64,000 bases of DNA, from positions 1 through 64,000 of the forward strand of contig NZ_JACJHX010000013.1 in NCBI RefSeq assembly GCF_014138605.1, written 5' to 3'. Positions 1 to 8,569 of this stretch are shown here, piece by piece (position 1 is the first letter of the stretch; each line of letters opens with the position of its first letter). The stretch is from Peribacillus huizhouensis (GTDB lineage Bacteria; Bacillota; Bacilli; Bacillales; DSM-1321). The notes below the pieces were generated by a model. That model had not been told where the DNA came from. It did no database searches and worked only from the letters and a program-made list of their open reading frames with translations. Both the position numbers and the translations under genes were made by a program.

Positions 1-15
1 CACTGTAATATAAAT

Positions 16-94
16 TGAACCGCCGTATACGGAACCGTACGTACGGTGGTGTGAGAGGGGCGAAAATATATAAATTATCTTCCCCCTACTCGAT
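16..94 (+). mobile_element. Group II intron, 3' end (domains V and VI)
   Basis: The sequence folds as a domain V: ACCGCCGTA (19-27) pairs with TACGGTGGT (42-50), an upper stem TACG/CGTA carries a GAAC tetraloop, and a two-base CG bulge sits at 40-41. Domain VI follows: GAGAGGGG pairs with CCCCCTACTC leaving A88 unpaired, 7 nt from a 3' end ending in AT at 94, the usual branch-point geometry. The maturase and 5' parts lie outside the window. The sequence directly downstream is a genomic repeat. Confidence 0.85.
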
Positions 95-110
95 TATAGG
101 GCCATTTAAT
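93..110 (+). repeat. R1-type intergenic repeat (TTATAGGGCCATTTAAT) as 3' exon of the intron
   Basis: The bases after the intron end match the core found at 4186-4202, 4886-4902 and 5658-5673. At 4186 and 5658 this core follows the T-tract of an intrinsic terminator, so the intron probably sits at such a site. Confidence 0.75.
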
Positions 111-121
111 GGAGGACAAAT

Positions 122-637
122 ATGATAGTCAAAGCAGAGGTAATAAATCAACCTTTTTCAGGAGAATACAAAGAAAGGGTCTATGATATTTCAAGTCCTT
201 GGAACTCTCAAAGTTGGAGTTGGATAAAATTCACCAACGAAAATTCAACTGAATGGTGTGGGAATTTTAGAGGATTTCCAAGTGGAGTTGCAGTATCAAG
301 TAAATATAATGCCGTTCTTGTCCTAACTTCTGATTATTTATTTAGACTTAACGCTAATAATGGAGAATTAATTGGATATGAAGACCAACCTCAATATCAA
401 CACATAACAGTTAGTCCTTCAGGAGAGTTTATAGTAGCTGATTATTATGATATTGAAATTATAAATTCAACATTAAATAAGAAAGTACTACTAGCTAGTC
501 CAATAAAAATGGATAGAATAAAATTTCATAATTGGTATAACAATAGACTCTTAATAACTTGTGAAGAATTTTTAAACTGGGACAACAAAGTGGAATTGGA
601 ACTTGACGGTGTGACGTATGTAATAACAATAAAATGA
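122..637 (+). CDS. Hypothetical protein, 171 aa
   Basis: The ATG is preceded by GGAGGACAA at good spacing (111-119), and the codon use looks real. The protein has no signal peptide or membrane segment. It is rich in Trp, Tyr and Asn, and residues 50-125 alternate in a way typical of beta-sheet or propeller-like repeats (VAVSSKYNAVLVLTSDYLF, then HITVSPSGEFIVADYYDIEI). This resembles the blades of WD/YVTN-like proteins, but only about two are visible. I do not recognise a named family. It stands alone, directly downstream of the group II intron tail and upstream of its own terminator. Confidence 0.75.
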   Translation: MIVKAEVINQPFSGEYKERVYDISSPWNSQSWSWIKFTNENSTEWCGNFRGFPSGVAVSSKYNAVLVLTSDYLFRLNANNGELIGYEDQPQYQHITVSPSGEFIVADYYDIEIINSTLNKKVLLASPIKMDRIKFHNWYNNRLLITCEEFLNWDNKVELELDGVTYVITIK

Positions 638-681
638 TCAGGTTCACATAAATAGCAAAAATAACCGTAGTTCAATTAAAA

Positions 682-716
682 GGCGCTTATCCGTAGCAAA
701 GATAAGTGCTCTTTTT
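682..716 (+). terminator. Intrinsic terminator after the 171-aa gene
   Basis: GCGCTTATC pairs with GATAAGTGC, followed by CTTTTTC. The rest of 717-828 shows nothing recognisable. Confidence 0.75.
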
Positions 717-828
717 CAATTTTTGGGTCATTCCGTTAAATAAGGCATATTGAGATAAAAGAGCAAGCAGAATAGTTCAATCATTTGCCTCCCTGAATAT
801 AAATATATAAAGAAGTAGTGGACTCTTT

Positions 829-915
829 TTTGCACTTATAACTCTCATAATCGCTATTATTGTCGGTGTTCATTTTCTTCCATTGGTCCATCTTTTCCAA
901 GTAAGAATTGGTTAA
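829..915 (+). pseudogene. Relic of a small membrane protein (C-terminal fragment)
   Basis: An open frame of 28 codons with no start encodes a hydrophobic stretch (FALITLIIAIIVGVHFLPLV) followed by a short polar end and a stop. The composition is that of the last transmembrane segment of a protein. No ribosome binding site is present, so this is probably a gene relic rather than a peptide gene. Confidence 0.35.
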
Positions 916-1013
916 TAGCCCAAAATTTTAAGTATCATAACGTAAGAAGTAGATTAAGTGTTAAGTACAAGTCTTACACAAAGGATCTTAGGATACTGTC
1001 GAGGTGATCGTTA

Positions 1014-1595
1014 GTGGATACGAATCTGTCGTCGAAACCAGCGCAATCAAAATCGTCCTTTTGGGCGGGGATCGCTGTTTTTGTATGGTCCATTGCTTAT
1101 ATGCTGCCACACCTATATTGGGCTTTAGGCGGAAGAATGGGGCTGTTCCTACTAAAACCCAGTGTGGCTGCATCTTCCCAGTTTCAACTAATTAATTGGG
1201 TTGCTACACCAATCTTTATTGCTGCAGGACTCGTAGGCATTGGTTTCATTTATATAGGCAATAATAAAATTCTGCGCTCGTTGTTGCTTTCCATATCTAT
1301 GTTAGGGTGTTCGATAGCCACTGCTCATGGCATTTTTGGCATTGTTTATCGTGGCTTGCAAATTGCAGGTGTGATTGGCTTGGGGAATGAGACATACCAT
1401 ATCCACGATGATATGTACGTAGTGTGGGATATGGTCATGTTCGAACCGTGGTTTTTGATTGAGGGCATTTTACTTGCTATTGCAGGATGGTGTTTATTGA
1501 AAGGAGCGCGGAGCAGGAAAATTTGGCTTGCGGTGTGTATATTTGGCACGCTTGTTGGGTTGGTCACAGCGATGCTGGGTGTGCGATTTGCCTAG
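1014..1595 (+). CDS. DUF3995-like integral membrane protein
   Basis: This 193-aa protein starts at GTG 1014, preceded by GAGGTGATC. It has about five hydrophobic segments: roughly residues 15-36, 60-84, 88-108, 135-160 and 168-190. The N-terminal pattern FWAGIAVFVWSIAYMLPHLYWALGG looks like the DUF3995 family of small Bacillus membrane proteins, whose function is unknown. Polar HIHDDMY and MVMFEPW motifs lie in a loop between segments. It is monocistronic. Family assignment is from memory of the motif; membrane topology is clear. Confidence 0.75.
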   Translation: MDTNLSSKPAQSKSSFWAGIAVFVWSIAYMLPHLYWALGGRMGLFLLKPSVAASSQFQLINWVATPIFIAAGLVGIGFIYIGNNKILRSLLLSISMLGCSIATAHGIFGIVYRGLQIAGVIGLGNETYHIHDDMYVVWDMVMFEPWFLIEGILLAIAGWCLLKGARSRKIWLAVCIFGTLVGLVTAMLGVRFA

Positions 1596-1702
1596 TTAAT
1601 GTGTTAAAGATACCAAGTGATGAGCTACTGGGACTGTTATACTGAGGTAAATACCGTATGAGGGGCAATAAATCGGTGGTAAAGTTTTAAATTGTCTGAG
1701 GT

Positions 1703-1738
1703 TATTGAACAATCGGGCGCTTTCCTTGAATAATAAGT
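1703..1738 (+). repeat. R1-type interspersed repeat (ATTGAACAATCGGGCGC...)
   Basis: This copy of the TTCAACAATCGGGC repeat lies in the 336-bp gap 1596-1931, where I see no gene. Confidence 0.6.
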
Positions 1739-1931
1739 TTTGAAGCGGGCTAGATGTGTTGAATCTTTTCTAAAGTCTTTGGATTTTTATGTTTGAATAT
1801 ATATGGATTGTGAAAAGACATTCTTAAACTATGGTGCAGAAAACTAAAAAAAGAGTTTTAAAATATATGGGTTTATCTATTAAGGAAGTCAAATAAATTC
1901 ATATTAATCTTTATTTTCGAAAAATTAAGTA

Positions 1932-1960
1932 TTGACAACTTAAGTCTATCGATATATTAT
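1932..1960 (+). promoter_or_regulatory. Sigma-A promoter of the leuA T-box transcript
   Basis: TTGACA (1932-1937) and TATTAT (1955-1960) are separated by 17 nt and lie just upstream of the leader RNA. Confidence 0.75.
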
Positions 1961-1984
1961 CGTATTTAATTAAATAACAACAAG

Positions 1985-2247
1985 CAAAGATTGGAATTAG
2001 TAAAAGGATTTATAATTTTGTAGAGAGCCGATGGTTGGTGAGAATCGGTAGTTATAGCCTTTGAACTCATCCATGAGCTACTCCCTGAACATAAGCAGTA
2101 GGGGATGTCGGTTTTCTACCGTTATGAAGATAGGTGGTGATTGCCACCGAAAATAAGTGGGTTAATTTTATTACGATTAATCAATTAGAGTGGTACCGCG
2201 AGCAATGCCTCGTCTCTATAAAAATATAGAGACGGGGCTTTTTTATT
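1985..2247 (+). promoter_or_regulatory. T-box leader, leucine type
   Basis: Stem I contains the AGAGAGCCGATGG element. The specifier loop reads GAA-CTC-A with CTC (Leu) at 2066-2068. The T-box core TGGTACCGCG lies at 2191-2200. A terminator hairpin with a GAGACGGGGC arm and T-tract ends at about 2246. Uncharged tRNA-Leu is expected to pair with CTC and with the T-box bulge, favouring the antiterminator. A leucine specifier fits the downstream leuA. Confidence 0.93.
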
Positions 2248-2290
2248 TTAAAATAATCTAATCATTATAAATGAAAAGGTGGGAATCAGG

Positions 2291-3991
2291 ATGAAAAATG
2301 TCGATAAATATTCCAGAGGTTACTTTATGCCCCCAGTGCAAAGCTTGAAATGGGCAGAGAAGGAGTATATTACAGAAGCTCCTACCTGGTGTAGTGTGGA
2401 TCTTCGCGATGGAAATCAAGCGTTGGTCGTCCCGATGAGTCTAGAGGAAAAGCTAGAATACTTTCAATTGCTTTTACAAGTAGGTTTCAAGGAAATCGAA
2501 GTAGGTTTTCCTGCTGCTTCGGAAACTGAATTTGCTTTTTTACGTACCTTAATTGAAGAAAATCTAATTCCAGATGATGTAACCATTCAAGTTTTAACAC
2601 AGTCAAGAGAACATATTATCAAAAAAACTTTTGAGGCGTTACGGGGTGCGAATAAAGCTGTGGTGCATTTGTACAATTCCACATCTTTGGCGCAGCGTGA
2701 ACAAGTATTTAGAAAATCGAAGGAAGAAATTATTGATATTGCTGTAACAGGAGCAAAAATGCTTAAGAAATATGCAGCTGAAACGGAAGGGAATTTTCAA
2801 TTCCAATATTCCCCAGAAAGCTTTACGGGTACAGAAATGGAGTTTGCACTTGAAATTTGCAACAAGGTACTTGATATTTGGCAGCCGACAGCTGAGAACA
2901 AGGTTATTATCAACCTGCCAGATACGGTACAAATGTCTATGCCTCACGTTTACGCAAGTCAAATTGAGTATATGAGTGATCATCTGAGCTACCGAGATCA
3001 TGTCATCCTATCTCTTCATCCACACAATGACAGAGGAACTGGGGTTGCAGCTGCCGAGCTAGGAATGCTTGCCGGGGCGCAAAGGGTCGAAGGAACGTTG
3101 TTCGGAAATGGAGAAAGAACAGGGAATGTGGACATCGTCACGCTTGCATTAAACATGTTTTCACATGGGGTGGATCCAAAGCTTAATTTTGAAAATATCC
3201 CTGCCATTATTTCCAAATATGAAAAATTAACAAGAATGAAGGTTCATGAAAGACACCCATACGGCGGTGAACTTGTCTTTACAGCATTTTCAGGTTCCCA
3301 TCAAGATGCCATTGCAAAAGGGATGAAATGGCGCGATGAAGAAGTACGTCAATATTGGACTGTACCTTATCTAACAATTGATCCGTTGGATATAGGCAGA
3401 GAATACGAGGGAGATATCATCCGAATTAACAGTCAATCCGGTAAGGGGGGGATCGGTTTTATCCTTCAGCAAAGTTATGGAATCGATCTACCTGCCGAAA
3501 TGCGTGAGAGCTTCGGATATAGTGTGAAAAATGTTTCAGATCGTCAGCACAAGGAACTTATGCCGAATGACATCTATGACATTTTCATCAATGAATATGT
3601 GAATGTTAACACTCCCATCGAATTTATCCGCTACAAATATACTCAAAATGATCATTACGAAACGATTGTATCGGTCCAGATGAATAATGAAGAACATGAT
3701 TTTACCGGTGTGGGAAATGGTAGACTTGATGCGATTAGCAACGCTCTTCAAACACAACTGGGCCTCGACTATACAGATTTGGTTTATAAGCAGCATGCGC
3801 TAGAAATAGGCTCAGGATCAAATGCTGTATCTTATGTAGGAATTACCGTGAAGAATGATGCTGTATATTGGGGTTGCGGAATTGACACTGATATTATGAC
3901 TTCCTCGGTAAAAGCTTTGTTTAGTGCCGTTAACAATATGGTATCCATCTTACAACTCCCTGTTGAAAAAGATTATATCTATTCAAAATAA
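2291..3991 (+). CDS. leuA: 2-isopropylmalate synthase, long (type 2) form
   Basis: The enzyme condenses acetyl-CoA with 2-oxoisovalerate, the first committed step of leucine biosynthesis. At 566 aa it matches the long form typical of actinobacteria and fungi, not the ~515-aa Bacillus form. The catalytic barrel (about 30-310) shows the metal and substrate motifs DLRDGNQAL and LHPHNDRGTG, with GNGERTGNVD after them. A linker region follows, and the C-terminal ~140 residues form the leucine-sensing LeuA dimer domain (VGNGRLDAISNAL). I chose ATG 2291, with AAGGTGG 9 nt upstream, over GTG 2279, which would overlap that site. A leucine T-box controls it, and no other leu gene follows. Confidence 0.93.
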   Translation: MKNVDKYSRGYFMPPVQSLKWAEKEYITEAPTWCSVDLRDGNQALVVPMSLEEKLEYFQLLLQVGFKEIEVGFPAASETEFAFLRTLIEENLIPDDVTIQVLTQSREHIIKKTFEALRGANKAVVHLYNSTSLAQREQVFRKSKEEIIDIAVTGAKMLKKYAAETEGNFQFQYSPESFTGTEMEFALEICNKVLDIWQPTAENKVIINLPDTVQMSMPHVYASQIEYMSDHLSYRDHVILSLHPHNDRGTGVAAAELGMLAGAQRVEGTLFGNGERTGNVDIVTLALNMFSHGVDPKLNFENIPAIISKYEKLTRMKVHERHPYGGELVFTAFSGSHQDAIAKGMKWRDEEVRQYWTVPYLTIDPLDIGREYEGDIIRINSQSGKGGIGFILQQSYGIDLPAEMRESFGYSVKNVSDRQHKELMPNDIYDIFINEYVNVNTPIEFIRYKYTQNDHYETIVSVQMNNEEHDFTGVGNGRLDAISNALQTQLGLDYTDLVYKQHALEIGSGSNAVSYVGITVKNDAVYWGCGIDTDIMTSSVKALFSAVNNMVSILQLPVEKDYIYSK

Positions 3992-4003
3992 TAAATTAAT
4001 TAT

Positions 4004-4036
4004 GCTGATAATTCTAAATAATAGAATTATCGGCTT
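4004..4036 (+). terminator. Hairpin terminator after leuA
   Basis: GATAATTCTA (4007-4016) pairs with TAGAATTATC (4022-4031) and the stem extends through GCT/GGC. The T-tract is weak, so function in both directions is possible. Confidence 0.6.
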
Positions 4037-4149
4037 AATTATTGAAAAGTTAGTTCTTGTTCAAGAAACCAAGAGGAAATTTGCAGTTTTACAATTCCTT
4101 TGTTAAGCAATACCAGCTAATAGAAGCTTTTTGTTTATTACAGAAAAGG

Positions 4150-4206
4150 GCGTGATTCTTCAATAAAGAAGATCGCTTTTTTTCGTTATAGGGCCATTTA
4201 ATTGAA
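4150..4206 (+). terminator. Terminator fused to R1 repeat
   Basis: GCGTGATTCTTC and GAAGATCGC form a hairpin followed by seven T, then CGTTATAGGGCCATTTAA. The same unit occurs at 5615-5676, so this is a mobile or amplified terminator-repeat unit. Confidence 0.7.
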
Positions 4207-4293
4207 TAAAGAGATTGTGGAATTTATGGTGATTTGAAATAATTGTTATTAAATAAATGTCAAAATTAAGAACTAAATAAAGGGAGAGATTAA

Positions 4294-4821
4294 ATGTTTC
4301 CTACATTAGAAACAGACAGACTAGTATTACGAGAATTAACATATGAAGATGCAGAAGGCATTTTTGCTTGTTTTTCTAACAATGATGTAACACGTTTTTA
4401 CGGACAAGAAACATTAAAAAGTATTGAAGAAGCAGAAAAATTCGTAGATTTCTTCTCAAGAAACTATTATGAAAAAAGAGGTATACGATGGGGGATTGAG
4501 CGAAAAGAAACCACAGGCATAATTGGAACAATTGGCTTCAATGCTTGGTCACCAAAACATAAACGAGCTGAAATTGGTTACGAAATTCATCCAGAACAGT
4601 GGAGAAAAGGATACACTTCAGAAGCTGTATCTAAAGTTCTTTCATATGGCTTTGATGTGATGGGTTTAACCCGTATAGGTGCCGTTGTATTTATTGAAAA
4701 TGAAGCATCGAATAAATTATTAGAAAAAGTAGGTTTTCAAAAAGAGGGAGTTTTAAGGGATTATATGTACCAAGATGGAAATGCATATAATACATATGTT
4801 TATTCCCTCCTTAGGAAGTAA
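4294..4821 (+). CDS. GNAT N-acetyltransferase, RimJ/RimL-like
   Basis: The 175-aa protein begins METDRLVLRELTYEDA-style after LE, the classic RimJ/RimL N-terminus. Acetyl-CoA binding is suggested by HPEQWRKGYTSEAV (about 98-111), the GNAT motif A with the R/Q-x-x-G-x-G/A theme in the form WRKGYTSEA. NEASNKLLEKVGFQKEG (about 128-144) is motif B. Such enzymes acetylate N-terminal amino groups of proteins or small molecules; the substrate here is unknown. GGGAGAG lies 6 nt before the ATG. The gene stands alone between R1 repeats. Confidence 0.88.
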   Translation: MFPTLETDRLVLRELTYEDAEGIFACFSNNDVTRFYGQETLKSIEEAEKFVDFFSRNYYEKRGIRWGIERKETTGIIGTIGFNAWSPKHKRAEIGYEIHPEQWRKGYTSEAVSKVLSYGFDVMGLTRIGAVVFIENEASNKLLEKVGFQKEGVLRDYMYQDGNAYNTYVYSLLRK

Positions 4822-4880
4822 TCTTCCATATAATGAAGCTTTTCTTTAACATCTGTGGAGCCTATATCCTACAAATAAAC

Positions 4881-4908
4881 TTCCGTTATAGGGCCATTTA
4901 ATAGAATA
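4881..4908 (+). repeat. R1-type repeat (CGTTATAGGGCCATTTAATAG)
   Basis: This copy lacks the terminator hairpin seen at 4150 and 5622 but keeps the 17-nt core. Confidence 0.65.
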
Positions 4909-5025
4909 AAATAATGGTTTATCAGCGATGTACGATTAAGAAAGGGAAAGGATAAATCTATGTTATGATTAATAAAGACAATTGTTATGGGAAGGAACAT
5001 TAGCTAGGAAGGAGAAACTAAAACA

Positions 5026-5577
5026 GTGGTGAATTTAAGTTTTCCAACTATTCAAAGTGGCGATAAAATAATTGAAAGAAAAATACGGTACGACTCCGTA
5101 GTTGTAGAATATAGCTGTAAGCTGTTAAAAGTACAAAATCAAAATGTAGTGCTTTTCCATATCATACAAGAATCCTTTACGATGATAGCAAACCAAACCA
5201 CATTAATTATTCCTAAAGGTAGCTATACAATCGCATATTACTGGAAAGATCGTCCATATAATTTATACATCTGGAGAGATAATAAAGGGAAGTATTTAGG
5301 CTCCTATTTTAATATTGTAAAAAATACATATTTAACCGATAAATTGGTATCCTTTGAGGATTTGATTATTGATATTATGGTTCTTCCTAATGGAGACTAT
5401 TTTATTTTAGATGAGGATGAGTTACCTGAGCCATTGGATCAATTTGAGAATGGGTCAGTCCTACAAGCGCTAAACTCATTAACGGATTCCATTGATATTC
5501 TTCTTTCTCAAATTATTTCAGAAACTGAAAATACCTATAAACATGAAGAAGTTCTTCCTTGGTTGAACAACAGATAA
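5026..5577 (+). CDS. DUF402 domain protein
   Basis: The 183-aa protein carries the YYWKDRPYNLYIWRDNKGKYLGSYFNI core, followed by LIIDIMVLPNGDYFILDEDEL. This pattern is typical of DUF402 proteins (FomD / YgaC-like), some of which are nucleotide phosphatases that use acidic residues to bind divalent metal. The DxD and DEDEL acidic clusters needed for that are present. AAGGAGA (5009-5015) precedes two adjacent GTG codons at 5026 and 5029; either could start the protein. It is monocistronic and ends near a terminator-repeat unit. Confidence 0.8.
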   Translation: MVNLSFPTIQSGDKIIERKIRYDSVVVEYSCKLLKVQNQNVVLFHIIQESFTMIANQTTLIIPKGSYTIAYYWKDRPYNLYIWRDNKGKYLGSYFNIVKNTYLTDKLVSFEDLIIDIMVLPNGDYFILDEDELPEPLDQFENGSVLQALNSLTDSIDILLSQIISETENTYKHEEVLPWLNNR

Positions 5578-5614
5578 CATTTATGAAAGTTTGTTTTAAT
5601 ACTTTGAATTACCA

Positions 5615-5676
5615 CAATCGGGCGCGATTCTTCAATAAAGAAGATCGCTTTTTTTCGTTATAGGGCCATTTAACAG
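5615..5676 (+). terminator. Terminator fused to R1 repeat
   Basis: ACAATCGGGCGCG opens the unit, GCGAT-CTTC pairs with GAAG-ATCGC, then a run of seven T and CGTTATAGGGCCATTTAA follow. It links the AATCGGGC and TAGGGCCATTT halves of the repeat in one copy. Confidence 0.7.
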
Positions 5677-5900
5677 AATAAGCCTTTGGGGATATTCCTA
5701 GTAACAGGGGATGCGCCTTGTTCCACAATGGACAGCCAACACAACACCGCATGTATTTTGTGCTAAATGTAGCTTTCCTGACTAAAAGAAGTTTAGGAAA
5801 AAGGAAAAAAGGGAAAATCTGTTTATGGAATTAAACTGAAAATAGTATAGAAAATTCATAAACTAAAAGGTGAGAAATAAAAAAGAAAAGAGGAAGTGCG

Positions 5901-6692
5901 ATGAAAAAACTAATAATACTAACTTTTATTATTGTGGTAATGACTGCTTGTGGAAATGAAGACGAAACAGTGTTACAAACGCAAAATAAAGAACAAATAG
6001 TAAACGATGTTGAAGTAGCTAATGGTCAGACGGAAGAACAAGGTACAGAAAATGAAGAACGTGTTGAAACAAATACAAATGGAGCAAGTGAAAGCGATAC
6101 AGATCCAAGAAGTTTCCAAAGCATTATTCCAAGTGAATGGGACATTACGTTACCTACAGATTTCTTTGTCACACAAGGAAAATATTTAACTGCTATCGCA
6201 TCTTCACAACAGGATGTAGTAACTTTTGAATTTTATGAAACAGAAAGAGAACTAGCTATAAACGATCCGAATATAAAAAAAACTGGGCAAATAATTGGGC
6301 ATTTAGTAATTACTAAATATGCAACGGCAGAAGCAGCAAGTGAAGAAATAGATAAAACCGTTTTCACTGATGGTGAAACTGTTAATTTAGGTCATGGCAT
6401 AACTGGGTATCAAGATGCAGGAGCGGGCTCATTATTTACAAGTTGGAATGAAGGACGCTGGGCCATTATCGCACGTTCAACAACAGAAAAATTAGAAGAA
6501 AGCTTAGCGACAGCAAAAGAAACTGTAGAATTTTTGGAAACGAATAGGATACCAATTCCAAAGCAGTATGGGCATTTGCATATTGATACAGAACATAAAG
6601 GTAGCCTTGCAAAATGGCAAAAACAAAACTTAGTTTATACTCTAACAGATTTTGGTGACAAAACACTCAATTGGCTTGTAACTTTTAAATAA
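5901..6692 (+). CDS. Lipoprotein of unknown function
   Basis: This 263-aa protein opens with a type II signal peptide: KK, a hydrophobic run and the lipobox VMTAC, giving acylated Cys17 at the outer face of the membrane. Residues 18-70 are a low-complexity linker rich in Glu, Thr and Asn. Residues 75-195 look like a globular domain (IPSEWDITLPTDFFV, ARSTTEKLEESLATAKETVEFLE). The C-terminal ~55 residues (KQYGHLHIDTEHKGSLAKW) may be a second small region. No family was recognised. GAGGAAGTGCG precedes the ATG. It is monocistronic with its own terminator. Confidence 0.82.
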   Translation: MKKLIILTFIIVVMTACGNEDETVLQTQNKEQIVNDVEVANGQTEEQGTENEERVETNTNGASESDTDPRSFQSIIPSEWDITLPTDFFVTQGKYLTAIASSQQDVVTFEFYETERELAINDPNIKKTGQIIGHLVITKYATAEAASEEIDKTVFTDGETVNLGHGITGYQDAGAGSLFTSWNEGRWAIIARSTTEKLEESLATAKETVEFLETNRIPIPKQYGHLHIDTEHKGSLAKWQKQNLVYTLTDFGDKTLNWLVTFK

Positions 6693-6693
6693 A

Positions 6694-6726
6694 TGGTATG
6701 AGATATTTCTCATACCACTTTTGTTT
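6694..6726 (+). terminator. Intrinsic terminator after lipoprotein gene
   Basis: TGGTATGAGA pairs perfectly with TCTCATACCA around a TATT loop, followed by CTTTTGTTTTT. Confidence 0.9.
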
Positions 6727-6950
6727 TTAAAATTCTTCTTTATAAGATAATATATTCTGCAATAATTCACAATTACATGTGCATGGTTATACAGATTATA
6801 ATGGTAGTCCATAAATTCACGAGTTTTGTAACAAAAAATAAACCCTATCGTAACTACAAGATCAAGAGTTAACTATTTTTTCAGCACTGTTAAGTGAGAA
6901 AAAAGTTGTTTAATATAAATAAAGTTGTATAAAAGGATGTGAGTCATTCT

Positions 6951-7007
6951 ATTCAACAATCAGACCATATTGTGGAGGAGCATTTTAAAAGAAAATTGGA
7001 TATTTAT
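6951..7007 (+). repeat. R1-type repeat (ATTCAACAATCAGACCAT...)
   Basis: It aligns with 8394-8449 well beyond the core, including TTGTGGAG and AATTGGATATT. The remainder of the gap 6727-7153 shows no gene. Confidence 0.6.
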
Positions 7008-7153
7008 CGATGAGATTGTGAGGATTGTACTTAAGCTAAACGAAGCAGGTTAGCGTGATTGTTAAGTGTTAGAATATTAGTTAAAATAAGAAAATATTAC
7101 CCAATACTTAAGACTTTAGTTGTAGGGGATTTATTTACGAGGGGGAACGTACT

Positions 7154-8281
7154 ATGCATTATGACGTAATTGTAATTGGAGCAGGTTCGATGGGGATGGC
7201 GGCAGGTTATTTTTTATCAAAGAGTGGGAAAAGAACTTTATTAGTAGATTCCTTTAGCCCGCCCCATAACAAAGGGAGTCATCACGGTGACACTAGAATC
7301 ATTCGACATGCGTATGGTGAAGGTGAAGAATACGTTCCGTTGGCGCTCAAGGCTCAAAAATTATGGAACGAATTAGAGAAAGTGACGGGAAAACAATTAT
7401 TTCTCCCAACCGGAGTTCTAAACGCGGGCCATGAAAAAACGGATTTTATTCAGAATATCATCTCAAGTTCAAAAGCCTATTCATTGCCACTTGAGGTTTT
7501 AGATTCAATTGAAGTGAATAAGCGTTGGCCGGGCATCACTTTACCAAACAAGTATATTGGCTGCTTTGAACCAACATCAGGAGTGCTGAAATGTGAGGAA
7601 TGCATTGAAGCCTATCGAGAACTTGCAGAGCGACACGGAGCTACCATCTTAACCAATAGTAAAGTGAGAGAATTATCGGTTCATGATAAAAGAGTTACCA
7701 TCAAAACCGAGGGTCAAACTTTTAACGCAGATGCGTTAGTAGTTTCAGCAGGAGCATGGTCAGGAAGTCTCCTTTCCATGTTAGATTTAAATCTCCCTCT
7801 AAATCCAGTAAGAAAAACATTTGCTTGGTTTGATGTCAATGAAGATTTGTATAATCATAAGGATTTTCCAGCCTTTACGTTTGAGACATCTCAAGGACAA
7901 TATTATGGTTTTCCAAGCATCAATGGTTCCGGATTAAAAGTAGGCCGACATGATGGAGGAGAAACAATCAATCCAGATGAAGCCATCCTAGGATTTGGTG
8001 AACTAGAGAAAGACGAGACAGATTTAAGACAATTTTTACATCACTATATGCCTTCTACACAACAATTGAAGTACGGTAAAACCTGTATGTATACACTGAC
8101 TCCTGATGAAGATTTCATTATCGATTTGCATCCTAACTATTCAAACGTTGCCATTGCATCAGGCTTCTCAGGACATGGCTTTAAATTTAGCAGTGTAGTT
8201 GGTCAGATTTTAAGTGAATTGATTATTTCAGGGAAGACAGAACAAAACATTTCTCCTTTTTCAATCAATCGATTTAAATAA
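7154..8281 (+). CDS. soxA: Monomeric sarcosine oxidase / N-methyl amino acid oxidase
   Basis: The flavoenzyme oxidatively demethylates sarcosine or a related N-methyl amino acid to give the amine, formaldehyde and hydrogen peroxide. The 375-aa length is standard for the MSOX/MTOX group. The Rossmann motif VIVIGAGSMGMAAGYFLSKSG is at 5-25. GSHHGDTRIIRHAYGEG (about 41-57) is the conserved FAD and substrate loop. KTCMYTLTPDEDF holds Cys311, the residue that binds FAD covalently in this family. GFSGHGFKF near the C-terminus is also conserved. GAGGGGGAACG precedes the ATG. It is alone; I cannot separate sarcosine from N-methyltryptophan as substrate. Confidence 0.9.
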   Translation: MHYDVIVIGAGSMGMAAGYFLSKSGKRTLLVDSFSPPHNKGSHHGDTRIIRHAYGEGEEYVPLALKAQKLWNELEKVTGKQLFLPTGVLNAGHEKTDFIQNIISSSKAYSLPLEVLDSIEVNKRWPGITLPNKYIGCFEPTSGVLKCEECIEAYRELAERHGATILTNSKVRELSVHDKRVTIKTEGQTFNADALVVSAGAWSGSLLSMLDLNLPLNPVRKTFAWFDVNEDLYNHKDFPAFTFETSQGQYYGFPSINGSGLKVGRHDGGETINPDEAILGFGELEKDETDLRQFLHHYMPSTQQLKYGKTCMYTLTPDEDFIIDLHPNYSNVAIASGFSGHGFKFSSVVGQILSELIISGKTEQNISPFSINRFK

Positions 8282-8290
8282 ACTTCTTTA

Positions 8291-8314
8291 ACTAACGGAG
8301 TGCTTTAGCTTAGG
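8291..8314 (+). repeat. R2-type repeat (ACTAACGGAGTGCTTTAG)
   Basis: This core recurs in diverged form at 10633-10660, 44757-44782 and 45641-45668, generally near terminators. Confidence 0.5.
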
Positions 8315-8318
8315 ATCG

Positions 8319-8348
8319 GAGCAGTCTTTAACAGGCAGCTTTTTTTTA
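8319..8348 (+). terminator. Intrinsic terminator after soxA
   Basis: AGCAGTC pairs with GGCAGCT with one mismatch, followed by eight T. Confidence 0.6.
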
Positions 8349-8393
8349 TGCAACTATCTGGGCAGTATAGTTGAAGAATCGTCTTTAGCTCTT

Positions 8394-8449
8394 ATTCAAC
8401 AATCGGGGTAGTTTGTGGAGCAACACATCTAAAGGTAATTGGATATTAA
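8394..8449 (+). repeat. R1-type repeat (ATTCAACAATCGGGGTAG...)
   Basis: It shares the extended form of the repeat with 6951-7007. Confidence 0.55.
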
Positions 8450-8569
8450 AGTGTTGAAGCAAATAATTGTATAAAGAAATTCAATAAACCTCCTTAAATA
8501 ACCATTTGCCTTTTTTTCTGAATAAATATATAATAACGTCTAATTATTCGAATTTGATTTAAATTCTAT

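Noticed and set aside
988-1195. Overlapping ORFs on both strands at the start of the DUF3995 gene
   Set aside because: The GTG-started 193-aa membrane protein has the ribosome binding site and a coherent product.
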